A DNA stretch of 64,000 nucleotides from Salipiger sp. CCB-MM3 (GCF_001687105.1 NZ_CP014595.1:2176001-2240000), one strand, 5' to 3'; numbered from the stretch's first letter, positions 44,283 through 53,103 are shown. Program-made: numbers and translations. The notes: a model not told the origin generated them from the sequence alone.

Positions 44283-45188
44283 TTAGGCAAAGATGCCGGG
44301 CACCAGCGCGCCGCGCGCCTGAATGACCTTGGCGGCCAGCTGCATCGCCTCGGCGGCGGCGTCCTGCGGCGCCTTGCCCTGCGCCAGCCCGGCCAGCAGA
44401 CCGGCGGCAAAGCTGTCGCCCGCGGCGGTGGTGTCGACCACATCCGTCACGGTCTGCGCCTCGATCTGGTGCATCCCGGCCTCGCGCTGCCACAGATGCA
44501 ACGCGTCGCCGCCCTGTTTGACCGCCACCATGTCGGCCCCGCCTTCGCGGTAGCGCTCGATGGTTTCGGTGGGGGTGGCATCGCCGAAAAGGCTTTCTTC
44601 CTCGTCGAAGCTTGGCAGCACGATATCAGCGGTGCGGGCACCCATGGTCAGCCCGGCGCGCATCGCCTCGGTGCTTTCCCAGAGCTTGGGCCGCAGGTTG
44701 GTATCGAAGGAGACGATCGCGCCCTTCTTGCGCGCCCGCGCCAGCGCGCCGCAGAACATCTCGCGCTGCTTCGGCGGCAGGATGGCCAGCGTGATGCCCG
44801 AGAAATGGATCATCTCGCGGCCCTTCAGAATGCCGTCGAGCCACGTCAGATCGTCGGCCATCTGCTTTGCCGCCGACCGGCCGCGCCAGTAGGAGAAGCT
44901 GCGCTCGCCGCCGTCGAGCGAGATCATGTAGAGCCCGACGGTGCGGTCCGAGACACGCTTGACCGTCGACACATCGACCCCTTCGCCCGAGATGAAATCG
45001 AGCATCTCGGTGCTCACGGCGTCCTCGCCCACGCAGGTGCCATAGCTCACCGTCCACTCCTCCGGGAGCAGGCGGCGGGCGTACCATGCAGTGTTGAACG
45101 TGTCGCCGGCAAAGCCGCGCTTGTAGAGGCCGTCTCCGGCCTGCGACAGTTCAACCATGCATTCTCCGAGGGCGAGGAAAGCGGTCAC
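44283..45188 (-). CDS. kdgK: 2-dehydro-3-deoxygluconokinase-like PfkB sugar kinase
   Basis: A 301-residue ribokinase-fold kinase. GFAGDTFNTAWYARRLL is the sugar-binding start of KdgK, VSFDTNLRPKLW lies in the middle, and DVVDTTAAGDSFAAGLLAGL holds the catalytic aspartate and anion hole. It phosphorylates 2-keto-3-deoxygluconate to KDPG for the Entner-Doudoroff route. The start is GTG 45188, overlapping the xylX-like stop (GTGA), with GGAG nine bases upstream. It is the last gene of the minus-strand sugar-acid operon. Confidence 0.88.
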   Translation of the reverse strand: MTAFLALGECMVELSQAGDGLYKRGFAGDTFNTAWYARRLLPEEWTVSYGTCVGEDAVSTEMLDFISGEGVDVSTVKRVSDRTVGLYMISLDGGERSFSYWRGRSAAKQMADDLTWLDGILKGREMIHFSGITLAILPPKQREMFCGALARARKKGAIVSFDTNLRPKLWESTEAMRAGLTMGARTADIVLPSFDEEESLFGDATPTETIERYREGGADMVAVKQGGDALHLWQREAGMHQIEAQTVTDVVDTTAAGDSFAAGLLAGLAQGKAPQDAAAEAMQLAAKVIQARGALVPGIFA

Positions 45189-46336
45189 AGAAGGTTTCTC
45201 CGGGATAGGTTGCGCATCAATGCGCCAGCGCCAAAGGTCCATTCCGGGGCCTCGGTCGACAGGCGTACGGTGTTCTCTAGCGCACCGAGCGCGGGTTCGG
45301 AAATGGTTACCACGTCACCGACGTGATGGGTGAAGCCCTGACCGGGTGCGTCGCGGTCCTCGGTCGGCGCGAAAAGCGTGCCGAGGAACAGCATGAACCC
45401 GTCGGGATACTGGTGGTGGCGGCCGATGGTCTGGCCGACGATCGAGGCCGGGTCGCGGCTGATCTGGCTCATCGACGAGGCACCGTTGAGCACGAAACCA
45501 TCCTCGCCCTTCACCGTCATCGTCAGCTCTGCCTTGCGCACGTCGTCGAGCGTGTAGCTTGCGTCAAAGAGGCGGATGAACGGGCCGATGGCACAGGAGG
45601 CGTTGTTGTCCTTGGCCTTGCCGAGCAGCAGGGCCGAGCGGCCCTCGACGTCGCGCAGGTTCACGTCATTGCCCAGCGTCGCGCCCAGGATGTCGCCGCG
45701 CGAGTTGATCGCCAGCACGATCTCGGGCTCGGGGTTGTTCCATTTGCTGATCGGGTGCAGGCCCACCGTCGCGCCCCAGCCGACCGCGGCCATGGGCTGG
45801 GATTTGGTGAAGACCTCGGCGTCTGGGCCGATGCCCACCTCGAGGTATTGCGACCACATGCCTTCCTGCTGCAGCACGCGCTTCACTTCCATCGCCTTCT
45901 CGGAGCCGGGCTCGATGCCGGAGAGCGAGTCGCCGATGATGGATTTCACCTTGGCGCGGATCGCCTCGGCGGCGTCGGGATCGCCCGCCGCCTGCTCCTC
46001 GATCACCCGCTCGACCATCGACTGCGCGAAGGTCACGCCCGAGGCTTTCACCGCCTGCAGATCGCAGGGGGCCAGCAGGTGCAGCACATCCTCGCCCGCG
46101 TTTTCCTTGGACCCTACGGCGAGATCGGCCAGCGTGCCGATCTCTTCGCCGGTGGCCGCGCGCAGGGTCGCCGCTGGATCGTCGCCCTCCAGCAGGTCGC
46201 GCATGGTGGGGATCGCCGTGCTGGTGATGTCCACCAGCGTCTCGCCGCGCAGCGTGACGACGGCAGGTCCGACGCCGGGGCGCCAGACGCGACCGACAAA
46301 AAGAGCATCAGGGGTGGGGTTGCTATGCGGGAGCAT
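45185..46336 (-). CDS. FAH-family 2-keto-3-deoxy-xylonate/arabinonate dehydratase (XylX-like)
   Basis: A 383-residue fumarylacetoacetase-fold protein that, from memory, strongly resembles Caulobacter XylX: LWSQYLEVAIGPDAEIFTK versus MWSQYLEVGIGPDAEVFTK, NNPEPEIVLAI, GNDVNLRDVEGRSALLLGKA and DNNASCAIGPFIRLFD. These enzymes convert 2-keto-3-deoxy-pentonates to alpha-ketoglutarate semialdehyde using Mg2+ held by the conserved acids. ATG 46336 has AGGAGAG six bases upstream. It may act on the product of the xylonate dehydratase at 54032-55813. Confidence 0.85.
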   Translation of the reverse strand: MLPHSNPTPDALFVGRVWRPGVGPAVVTLRGETLVDITSTAIPTMRDLLEGDDPAATLRAATGEEIGTLADLAVGSKENAGEDVLHLLAPCDLQAVKASGVTFAQSMVERVIEEQAAGDPDAAEAIRAKVKSIIGDSLSGIEPGSEKAMEVKRVLQQEGMWSQYLEVGIGPDAEVFTKSQPMAAVGWGATVGLHPISKWNNPEPEIVLAINSRGDILGATLGNDVNLRDVEGRSALLLGKAKDNNASCAIGPFIRLFDASYTLDDVRKAELTMTVKGEDGFVLNGASSMSQISRDPASIVGQTIGRHHQYPDGFMLFLGTLFAPTEDRDAPGQGFTHHVGDVVTISEPALGALENTVRLSTEAPEWTFGAGALMRNLSRRNLL

Positions 46337-46354
46337 GAAATCTCTCCTAGTCAA

Positions 46355-47728
46355 TTAATCTTGGGGCGGCAACAGTTTGCCGGGGTTCAGGATGCCCTGC
46401 GGATCGAAGGACGCCTTGATGCGCCGCATCCACGCGAGGGCGGGGCCGTGTTCGGCCTCCATGTATTTTTGCTTGCCGATGCCGATGCCATGCTCGCCGG
46501 TCACCGTGCCGCCGAGCCGCAGCGCGGTCTCGTTGAGCTTTCCGGCAAAGGCGTGCACCGCCTCGACCTCTGCCGGGTCGGCGGGGTTGAAGCGCGCGGC
46601 GCAGTGGAAATTGCCGTCGCCCACATGGCCGACGATGGTGCTGACCAGCCCTGCGGCACGGGCATCTGCCTGCGCCTGCAGCACCGCCTCGGCAAGCTGC
46701 GAGATCGGCACGCAGACATCCGTGGCCAGCGTGCCGAACTCCGCCCCGGGGCGCAGCGCGGCAGAGGCGAAATGGGCATTGTGGCGCATCTTCCACAGCG
46801 CATTGCGGGCCTCGGTGGTATTGGCCTCGGCCCAGGCTTCCATGCCGAACTCCTCGGCGATCTCGCGGAAGCTCTCGGACTGCTCGGCGACGCCCGCCGG
46901 GCTGCCGTGGAACTCGACAAACAGATGCGGCTGCTCGGGCAGGCTCGATCCGGCGTGGATGTTGAAGCCGCGCACCATCATCTCGTCCACCAGTTCGATC
47001 CGCGCCATCGGCAGGCCGGACTGAATGGTCAGGATCACGCAGTTCACCGCATCCTCGACGGACGGAAAGCGGCAGGTGGCCGAAGCGATGCCCTCGGGCA
47101 GACCGTGCAGCTTCAGCGTCAGCTCGGTGATGATGCCGAGCGTGCCTTCGCTGCCCACCAGCAGATGCGTCAGGTCATAGCCCGCCGAGCTTTTGCGCGC
47201 CTTGGTGCCGGTGCGGATGATGCTGCCGTCGGACATCACCGCCTCCAGCGCCAGCACGTTCTCGCGCATGGTGCCGTAGCGCACCGCCGTGGTGCCCGAA
47301 GCACGGGTGGCCGCCATACCGCCAAGCGAAGCATCTGCTCCGGGGTCGATGGGGAAAAAGAGGCCGGTGGCCCGCAGGTCCTCGTTGAGCTCGGTGCGGG
47401 TGACACCGGGCTGAACGACCACATTGAGATCCTCGGCATTGACCTCCAGCACCTTTTTCATGCGCGAGAAGTCGAGGCTGATGCCGCCGTTGATCGCCAG
47501 ATGCTGGCCTTCCAGCGAGGTGCCGGTGCCGAAAGGGGTGATCGGCGTGCCGGTCTCGGCGCAGAAGCGGACGATGGCGGCGACCTCCTCGGTGGTTTCG
47601 GGGAAGGCCACGGCGTCGGGCATGGCGAGGGGGAAATGCGCCTCGTTCCGCGCGTTCTGCTCGCGGATGGCATCGCTGGTGGCAAGGCGGTCACCAAGGA
47701 GCTGTTCGAGCGGGGTGAAGAGGGTCAT
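46355..47728 (-). CDS. FAD-linked oxidase, glycolate oxidase GlcD/D-2-hydroxyacid dehydrogenase type
   Basis: A 457-residue VAO-family flavoprotein. The FAD-binding domain has PITPFGTGTSLEGQ and DPGADASLGGMAATRASGTT with the GSEGTLGIITELTLKLH segment; the C-terminal domain ends GIGIGKQKYMEAEHGPALAWMRRIKASFDPQGILNPGK. Members oxidise glycolate, D-lactate or other D-2-hydroxyacids to the keto acid. Here it could handle glycolate from a pentonate aldolase route or another 2-hydroxyacid. It lies 18 bp upstream of the XylX-like gene. Confidence 0.88.
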   Translation of the reverse strand: MTLFTPLEQLLGDRLATSDAIREQNARNEAHFPLAMPDAVAFPETTEEVAAIVRFCAETGTPITPFGTGTSLEGQHLAINGGISLDFSRMKKVLEVNAEDLNVVVQPGVTRTELNEDLRATGLFFPIDPGADASLGGMAATRASGTTAVRYGTMRENVLALEAVMSDGSIIRTGTKARKSSAGYDLTHLLVGSEGTLGIITELTLKLHGLPEGIASATCRFPSVEDAVNCVILTIQSGLPMARIELVDEMMVRGFNIHAGSSLPEQPHLFVEFHGSPAGVAEQSESFREIAEEFGMEAWAEANTTEARNALWKMRHNAHFASAALRPGAEFGTLATDVCVPISQLAEAVLQAQADARAAGLVSTIVGHVGDGNFHCAARFNPADPAEVEAVHAFAGKLNETALRLGGTVTGEHGIGIGKQKYMEAEHGPALAWMRRIKASFDPQGILNPGKLLPPQD

Positions 47729-47798
47729 TTCTCAGGTCTCCAAGTTTGGGTGCCGGGCGCAGGCCCGCCCGGACGAAATCAAAGCCAGCGCTACGACA

Positions 47799-47939
47799 GC
47801 CGGGCGAGCGCCTGCCCGTGGGGTGGCGCCGCGACGGTCGAGGTCCGCGCTTTATATCAGCCAAGCCCGGGCGACCTTCGTGCGTCTCGCAAGGGTGACA
47901 GAGCGCCAGCCCGCCGGGACGGGCAGGCGCTCGCCCGGC
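47799..47939. repeat. 141-bp element bounded by 21-bp perfect inverted repeats
   Basis: The left end (47799-47819, GCCGGGCGAGCGCC...) and right end (47919-47939, its exact complement) enclose 99 bp without an ORF. A related shorter GC hairpin (GCCGGGCGCAGGCCCGCCCGG) lies just outside at about 47753. It occupies the 236-bp gap inside an otherwise tight operon. The form is that of a REP doublet or MITE-like non-autonomous element. No target-site duplication is visible. Confidence 0.6.
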
Positions 47940-47964
47940 GGCTTCGCCTTGATTCCGGGCGGCC

Positions 47965-48876
47965 TTACTTGCCCCAGTTCAGCACGAGCGGATCGAGCGG
48001 CTTGATCAGCTCGATCAACATCGAAGCGGTGTCGGGATGCAAGGGGGCAATCGGGTGGCGGCAGAAGGCCGATTTGATCACGCCGCCCACCTGCATCGCG
48101 TGCTTGGCCGACCGAAAGCCGCACTGACGGTTCTCATGGTTCACCGCGGGCAGCACGCGGGCATAGCCGTCGATCGCCGCCTGCCGGTTGCCGGCAAGGA
48201 AATCCACCACGATCGGGCGGATCTGATCGGGGATCATCGCCGAGGTCATGCAGCCAGTCGCCCCGGCGTCGAGGTCCGCCAGCAGGGTGATCGCCTCTTC
48301 GCCATCGAACGGCGCCTCGATGGCCGCGCCGCCCTCGGCAATCAGGTTGCGCAGCTTGGCGGCGGCCTGCGGGCATTCGATCTTGAAGAGCTTCAGCATC
48401 TCGATCTCATTGGCCATCTTCACCAGCAGCGGCACCGGCAGATCGACACCCGAGAGCGGCGCATCCTGCAGCATGATCGGAATGCCCACTTCACCCACCT
48501 GGCGGAACTGCTCGAAGGTCTGCTCGGCAGTGCCCTTCATCAGCGCGCCGTGGTAGGGCGGCATCATCATCACGATGTCGGCGCCAAGGTCCTTGGCGTA
48601 TTGCGCGCGCTCCACCGCGATGGGGGTGGCGTAATGCGAGATCGTCACGATCACCGGCACACGGCCCGCCACATGCTCGACGCAGAGCTTGGTGAGGATC
48701 GCACGCTCGTCGTCCGACAGCAGGAACTGCTCGGAGAAATTGGCGAGGATGCAGATGCCGTCGACGCCCATGTCGATGGTGCAGTCCAGAACGCGCTTCA
48801 TGCCCTCAAGGTCAAGCGAGCCATCGTCGTGGAACGGCGTCGGCACCACGGGCCAGCATCCGGTATATTTGGTCAT
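47965..48876 (-). CDS. DapA-family L-2-keto-3-deoxyarabonate (KDA/KDX) dehydratase
   Basis: A 303-residue TIM barrel. The Schiff-base lysine is K165 in LKLFKIECPQAA. The stretch ICILANFSEQFLLSDDE and the block VEHVAGRVPVIVTISH match, from memory, Azospirillum L-KDA dehydratase, as do MMMPPYHG and NHENRQCG. That enzyme converts 2-keto-3-deoxy-L-arabinonate to alpha-ketoglutarate semialdehyde. This is a second fold for the same reaction type as the XylX-like protein two genes downstream. ATG 48876 has GGAGGACC upstream. Confidence 0.85.
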   Translation of the reverse strand: MTKYTGCWPVVPTPFHDDGSLDLEGMKRVLDCTIDMGVDGICILANFSEQFLLSDDERAILTKLCVEHVAGRVPVIVTISHYATPIAVERAQYAKDLGADIVMMMPPYHGALMKGTAEQTFEQFRQVGEVGIPIMLQDAPLSGVDLPVPLLVKMANEIEMLKLFKIECPQAAAKLRNLIAEGGAAIEAPFDGEEAITLLADLDAGATGCMTSAMIPDQIRPIVVDFLAGNRQAAIDGYARVLPAVNHENRQCGFRSAKHAMQVGGVIKSAFCRHPIAPLHPDTASMLIELIKPLDPLVLNWGK

Positions 48877-48911
48877 TCTAAAGGTCCTCCCGAATAGTCG
48901 ATGTCTGAGTG

Positions 48912-49511
48912 TCAGGTTCCGCCGAAGGCCGACACGAGGGCCAGCGCGACGACGCCCAGCATGGCCAGCGCCATGCCGTAATTGATCAGCCGCTGGGTGC
49001 GGTAGCTGAGATTGAGCCGGTGCAGGGTCACCCCCGCCTTGAGCCAGGCCAGGTGCACCGGGATCCAGATCGCGTTCATGATGAGGATCTTGGCGGCGGT
49101 CTCGAAGCCGAGGCTCTCGGGCGCAAAGGAAAACCCGGTGAACATGGCGGTGTTCACCGCATAGGCCTTGGGGTTGATCACTTGCAGCAGAACGCCCGCG
49201 CGCACGCCCGGCGCGGTCTTGGCCTCGATGAAGGCGATGCGGCTGCCCGCCAGCGCGATGCGCGCGGCGAGATAGAGCAGGTAGCACACCGACAGCCCCA
49301 TCAGCACGATACGCACGGCGGGCACCGACAGGATGATCGCAGCAAAGCCGGTCAGCACCAGCGTCATCACAAGGTTCGTGCCGATCCACAGGCCCGCGCC
49401 ATAGCGCAGCCCCCCCTGCCAGCCGAAGGCCGAGCCGACACCGGCGATCGAAAGCACCCCGGGGCCCGGCGTGATGAACAGCAGAAAGACGGCGGCGGCA
49501 AAGCTCAGCAT
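48912..49511 (-). CDS. LysE/RhtB-family translocator
   Basis: A 199-residue six-helix exporter. MLSFAAAVFLLFITPGPGVLSIAGVGSAFGWQGGL has the family TPGP motif, and the middle helix pair includes QVINPKAYAVNTAMF (NPK motif). Members export amino acids or small organic acids. As the first gene after the shared operator it may relieve build-up of a pathway product. ATG 49511 gives the canonical N-terminus. Confidence 0.87.
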   Translation of the reverse strand: MLSFAAAVFLLFITPGPGVLSIAGVGSAFGWQGGLRYGAGLWIGTNLVMTLVLTGFAAIILSVPAVRIVLMGLSVCYLLYLAARIALAGSRIAFIEAKTAPGVRAGVLLQVINPKAYAVNTAMFTGFSFAPESLGFETAAKILIMNAIWIPVHLAWLKAGVTLHRLNLSYRTQRLINYGMALAMLGVVALALVSAFGGT

Positions 49512-49615
49512 GGGCCGGGCTTTCGGTCCTGCGGGGCTGCGCCGGGGAGTGTCACGTCGCTGTCCTCTCTTGCGGGCGGGGCGGTTTTGCACGGCCCCCG
49601 CTTGCATCGCGGTTC

Positions 49616-49631
49616 ATTTGGTATACCATTT
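49616..49631. promoter_or_regulatory. UxuR/ExuR-like GntR-type operator, copy 2
   Basis: ATTTGGTATACCATTT, identical to copy 1, core TGGTATACCA (49619-49628). It lies in the 215-bp divergent region between the LysE operon (minus) and the SDR-dehydrogenase pair (plus), just downstream of the minus-strand -10 box, so it can govern one or both directions. Confidence 0.75.
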
Positions 49632-49634
49632 TCT

Positions 49635-49662
49635 TGAATACGGTCCCGCCGCGTTTTGTCAA
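49635..49662 (-). promoter_or_regulatory. Candidate promoter of the LysE-KDA dehydratase-XylX operon
   Basis: On the minus strand TTGACA (complement of 49657-49662), a 16-bp spacer, TATTCA (complement of 49635-49640). The operator follows within 4 bp. Confidence 0.55.
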
Positions 49663-49726
49663 TGGGATTGCGGGTACGCGCAGCCTTTGCGGCATGCGCG
49701 CGGCGGCCAAGGGTAGAGGAGAAATC

Positions 49727-50488
49727 ATGTCCCTGTTCGATCTGACGGGCCGCACCGCGCTGGTGACCGGCTCGACCATGGGTATTGGCTTTGCGCTGGC
49801 GCGCGGCCTCGCGCAGGCGGGGGCCAAGGTGCTGCTCAACGGGCGCAATCCGCAGCGGCTGGAAGAGGCGGTGGAGACGCTGAAGGGCGAGGGGCTGCAG
49901 GCCGAAGCGCTTGGCTTCGACGTCGTCGACCACGACGCGGCCCGCGCCGCCGTCGACGGATATGAGGCCGAGCATGGCCCCATCGACATCCTGATCAACA
50001 ACGCCGGGATGCAGCACCGTGGCCCGCTCGAAGACTTCGATCCCGAGGCTTTCGACAAGCTGATGCGGACCAATGTCTATTCGGCCTTCTACGTCGGGCA
50101 GGCCTGCGCGCGGCACATGATCGGGCGCGGCGCGGGCAAGATCGTCAACATTGCCTCGGTGCAGAGCGCCTTGGCGCGACCGGGGATCGCGCCCTACACC
50201 GCCTCCAAGGGGGCGATTACCAATCTGACCAAGGGCATGGCGACCGATTGGGCCAAGCACGGGCTCAACTGCAACGCCATCGCGCCGGGCTATTTCAAGA
50301 CGCCGCTGAACGCCGCGCTGGTCGCCGACCCCGAGTTCAGCGCATGGCTCGAGAAGCGCACCCCGGCGGGCCGCTGGGGCGACGTGGAGGAGCTGGTGGG
50401 CGCCTGCGTCTTCCTCTGCGCCCCGGCCTCGAGCTTTGTGAACGGCCACACGCTGTTCGTCGATGGCGGCATCACCGCCTCGCTGTAA
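49727..50488 (+). CDS. SDR dehydrogenase, gluconate 5-dehydrogenase/KduD-like
   Basis: A 253-residue classical SDR: cofactor motif LVTGSTMGIGFALARGL (residues 12-28), NNAG in ILINNAGMQHRGP, catalytic serine in IASVQSALARPG and YxxxK in APYTASKGA. GMQHRGPLEDF is typical of gluconate 5-dehydrogenase (Gno/IdnO), which interconverts 5-ketogluconate and gluconate. ATG 49727 follows AGAGGAG. It is co-directional with the next dehydrogenase and opposite a KDG-type operon, which fits a sugar-acid redox step. Confidence 0.87.
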   Translation: MSLFDLTGRTALVTGSTMGIGFALARGLAQAGAKVLLNGRNPQRLEEAVETLKGEGLQAEALGFDVVDHDAARAAVDGYEAEHGPIDILINNAGMQHRGPLEDFDPEAFDKLMRTNVYSAFYVGQACARHMIGRGAGKIVNIASVQSALARPGIAPYTASKGAITNLTKGMATDWAKHGLNCNAIAPGYFKTPLNAALVADPEFSAWLEKRTPAGRWGDVEELVGACVFLCAPASSFVNGHTLFVDGGITASL

Positions 50489-50511
50489 CCCCATCTCTGG
50501 GAGGAGAGACC

Positions 50512-51435
50512 ATGAGCGACAAACCCGTAGTGGGCTTCATTGGCGTCGGCCTGATGGGCCACGGCATGGCCAAGAACATCCTCAAGGGCGGCTACCCGCT
50601 CTGGATCAAGGGCAACCGCGACCGCACGCCGGTCGAGGATCTGCTGGGGCAGGGGGCGCAGGAGGCCGCCTCGCCGAAGCAAATGGCCGAGACCTGCGAC
50701 ATCATTCATCTGTGCCTGTCGAACTCGCCGCAGGTCGAAGGGGTGATGCGCGGCGACGAGGGCATCCTTGCGGGCGCACGTCCGGGGCTGATCGTGGTGG
50801 ATTGCTCTACCGCCGATCCGGCCTCGACCGAGGCGCTGGCGGCGGAGCTGGCCGAGAAGGGCGGGGCGATGGTCGACGCGCCGCTCGGGCGCACGCCGAA
50901 GGAGGCCGAGGAGGGCATGCTCGACGCCATGGTCGGTGCCGACGACGCGAGCTTTGCCAAGGTCGAGCCGGTGATCCAATGCTGGGCGGGCAACATCAAC
51001 CGCGTCGGCGGGGTCGGCGCGGGCCACAAGATGAAGCTGGTGATGAACCTCATCTCGATGAGCTATGCCGCGCTTTATGCCGAGGCGACGGTGCTCGCCG
51101 CCAAGTCCGGTATCTCGCCGCAGACCGTGCGGCAGGTGATCGGCTCCAGCCGTCTGGGCAACGGGTTCTTCGACACCTTCATGCGCTACGCGGTGGATCG
51201 CGACAAGGACGCGCATAAGTTCAGCATCTTCAACGGTGGCAAGGATGTGCGCTACGCCAATGCCATGGCGGCCAAGGTCAACGCCCCGGCGCTGATCGCC
51301 AGCGCCACGCGGCATTACTTCGCCACCGCCGAGGCGACCGGGCATGGCGCGGACTACGTGCCCAGCCTGTCGGACCGGATCGCCGAGATGGGCGGAATCG
51401 ATCTGGCCGAGGAGGTGAAGAAGGGCGAGGGGTAG
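50512..51435 (+). CDS. NAD(P)-dependent beta-hydroxyacid dehydrogenase with variant substrate loop
   Basis: A 307-residue member of the 3-hydroxyisobutyrate dehydrogenase superfamily. The NAD motif is GFIGVGLMGHGMAKNIL (residues 8-24), and the catalytic lysine is in GHKMKLVMNLIS. The usual substrate loop DAPVSGG is replaced by DAPLGRTPKEAEEGML, a change shared with the 58762-59646 protein but not with LtnD. The substrate is probably a sugar acid or its semialdehyde. The ATG follows GGGAGGAGAG, 23 bp after the SDR stop. Confidence 0.85.
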   Translation: MSDKPVVGFIGVGLMGHGMAKNILKGGYPLWIKGNRDRTPVEDLLGQGAQEAASPKQMAETCDIIHLCLSNSPQVEGVMRGDEGILAGARPGLIVVDCSTADPASTEALAAELAEKGGAMVDAPLGRTPKEAEEGMLDAMVGADDASFAKVEPVIQCWAGNINRVGGVGAGHKMKLVMNLISMSYAALYAEATVLAAKSGISPQTVRQVIGSSRLGNGFFDTFMRYAVDRDKDAHKFSIFNGGKDVRYANAMAAKVNAPALIASATRHYFATAEATGHGADYVPSLSDRIAEMGGIDLAEEVKKGEG

Positions 51436-51470
51436 GCGCGGGCAAGCGCCCGGCTCCCGTTCCGCGCCGC

Positions 51471-52475
51471 TCAGCTCGTTGCGCGGCGCACCACGGTGAA
51501 GCCCATGTTCTCGCGCAGGCCCTTGGGCAAGTCGCCCGCGAGGATCAGCTCGGCGGCGCGGCGTCCGATCGCCATGCCGTCGATATGCACCGTGGTCAGC
51601 GCCAGCGCGGCGGGGCTCGCCATGTCAAAATCCCCGAAGCCCGAGATCGCCAGCTGTCCCGGCACATCCAGCCCGCGCCGCCATGCCTCGCAGAGCGCGC
51701 CGCTGGCCAGCATGTCGCTGACGCAGACCACCGCTTCGGTGTCGGGCCAGCGCTGCAGGATCTCGCCCAGCCCCTGCGCGCCAAGCTCGGGCCCGGCGAC
51801 GCCGGGCCGCGGCGTGACGGCGACGATGCGCTCCTCCGCCAGTCGCCCGCAGAGATCCACATAGCCCTGCCGCCGCAGCTGCGCGCGGGTGTCATGTTCG
51901 CGGTTGAGCCCGAGAAAGGCGACCCGCCGCCGCCCGGTCTCGATCATATGGCGGGTGATCGCCGCGCCCGCCTCGCGGTTGAAGAACCCCACCGCCGCGT
52001 GCACCGGCGGATCGGGCAGGCCCCATACCTCCAGCACCGGGATGCCCGCCCGCTCTAGCAGCGCGCGGGCGGCGGGCGTGTGGCGGTCCGAGGTCAGCAC
52101 CAGCGCCTCGGGGCGGCGGCCAAGCATGGTCGAGATCAGGCTGGCCTCGGTCTCGGGGTCATATTGCGTGGTGGCCAGCATCAGCTGCAGCCCGCCTGCG
52201 CCCAGCCCCTCGGTGAGGCCGCGGATGGTGGCGGCAAAGACCGGCTCTTCCAGCGTCGAGACCAGCGCCGCCACGATCCGCGACCGCTGCGAGCTGAGCG
52301 CGCCCGCGGTCTCGTCGATCACATAGCCAAGCTCGTCGACCGCCGCCCGCACCTTGCGCAGCGTGCCGGGGCTGACCTTGCCGGGGGTGCGCAGCGCGCG
52401 GCTCACGGTGATCTTGCCGACCCCCGCCCGCGCCGCGACATCGCCCATGGTCACCCATTTCCTGCCGTCTGCCAT
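51471..52475 (-). CDS. LacI-family transcriptional regulator (GntR-like)
   Basis: A 334-residue repressor. The N-terminal HTH is VTMGDVAARAGVGKITVSRAL (residues 8-28) with hinge helix ETAGALSSQRS, followed by a periplasmic-binding-fold sensor (IVAALVSTLEEPVFAATIRG). The pattern is that of gluconate/idonate repressors. ATG 52475. A GTGGTA-CCGA-TACCAC palindrome 41 bp upstream of the start is its likely own operator. It is convergent with the dehydrogenase gene and may also sense a sugar acid. Confidence 0.9.
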   Translation of the reverse strand: MADGRKWVTMGDVAARAGVGKITVSRALRTPGKVSPGTLRKVRAAVDELGYVIDETAGALSSQRSRIVAALVSTLEEPVFAATIRGLTEGLGAGGLQLMLATTQYDPETEASLISTMLGRRPEALVLTSDRHTPAARALLERAGIPVLEVWGLPDPPVHAAVGFFNREAGAAITRHMIETGRRRVAFLGLNREHDTRAQLRRQGYVDLCGRLAEERIVAVTPRPGVAGPELGAQGLGEILQRWPDTEAVVCVSDMLASGALCEAWRRGLDVPGQLAISGFGDFDMASPAALALTTVHIDGMAIGRRAAELILAGDLPKGLRENMGFTVVRRATS

Positions 52476-52782
52476 GATTGTCCCTGCCTGCCCTGTTGAC
52501 GGCCTCTGATACGCGGTGGTACCGATACCACGGAAGGCCGAAAGCGGTCTCAGAGAATCGCAGTTTCGTGAGCGGGCCGTGCCGGTCTGCCCGATGAACC
52601 ATCTGCGAGGCATCTGCATAAGAATGCCGCCGGGTGCGAGGCACGTCGCCGCCCGGCACAGCGCGAAGCCCGCCGCCCTCGCAAGCCGGCGGCGCTTCGC
52701 TGAGGGTCGGCTTCGGAGGAGGGGGCCGACCCTCTCTAATTTTCAGAGAATCTGAACTCTAAAACGTTCCGCGCCGGGCGCC
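52476..52782. other. 307-bp intergenic region between azlD and the LacI regulator
   Basis: Contains the LacI operator candidate (52516-52531) and two hairpins: GCGAAGC (52663-52669) with GCTTCGC (52694-52700), whose stem extends with a bulge, and GAGGGTCGGC (52702-52711) with GCCGACCCTC (52725-52734) followed by TCTAATTTT on the plus strand. No ORF was recognised. Confidence 0.55.
52516..52531. promoter_or_regulatory. LacI/GntR-type operator upstream of the regulator
   Basis: GTGGTA-CCGA-TACCAC, perfect half-sites around a TACCGATA centre resembling the gluconate-repressor consensus. Position implies autoregulation. Confidence 0.65.
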
Positions 52783-53103
52783 TCAGAACAGCGCCTGCGC
52801 CAGATAGAGCGTGCCCATACCCGCGATCAGCGCGCCGGTCACCGACAGGCGCAGCGCCACGAGGAAGGTCACCAGCGCAGCGATGACCCGCGCCGGTTCG
52901 GTCTCGCCGCCCGTGGCCTGCGGCCAGAGCACCAGCGGCGTCACCATGGCGGGCAGCACGCCGACGCCGACATATTTGAGGTGCAGCACGAACCACTCGG
53001 GCAATGTCTTGCGGCCGAAGAAGCCGAGGAAGGAAAACCGCACCAGAAAGGTGCCGATGCCCAGCAGCACCGTCAGGGTCCAGAAAGTTGCGGTGTCGAT
53101 CAT
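52783..53103 (-). CDS. azlD: AzlD-family branched-chain amino-acid exporter subunit
   Basis: A 106-residue membrane protein with four hydrophobic helices: TFWTLTVLLGIGTFLVRFSFLGFF at the start, then LKYVGVGVLPAMVTPLVLWP, the AzlD signature. It forms a two-part exporter with AzlC. The ATG overlaps the azlC stop by four bases. In the family the pair exports branched-chain amino acids and analogues. Confidence 0.88.
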   Translation of the reverse strand: MIDTATFWTLTVLLGIGTFLVRFSFLGFFGRKTLPEWFVLHLKYVGVGVLPAMVTPLVLWPQATGGETEPARVIAALVTFLVALRLSVTGALIAGMGTLYLAQALF

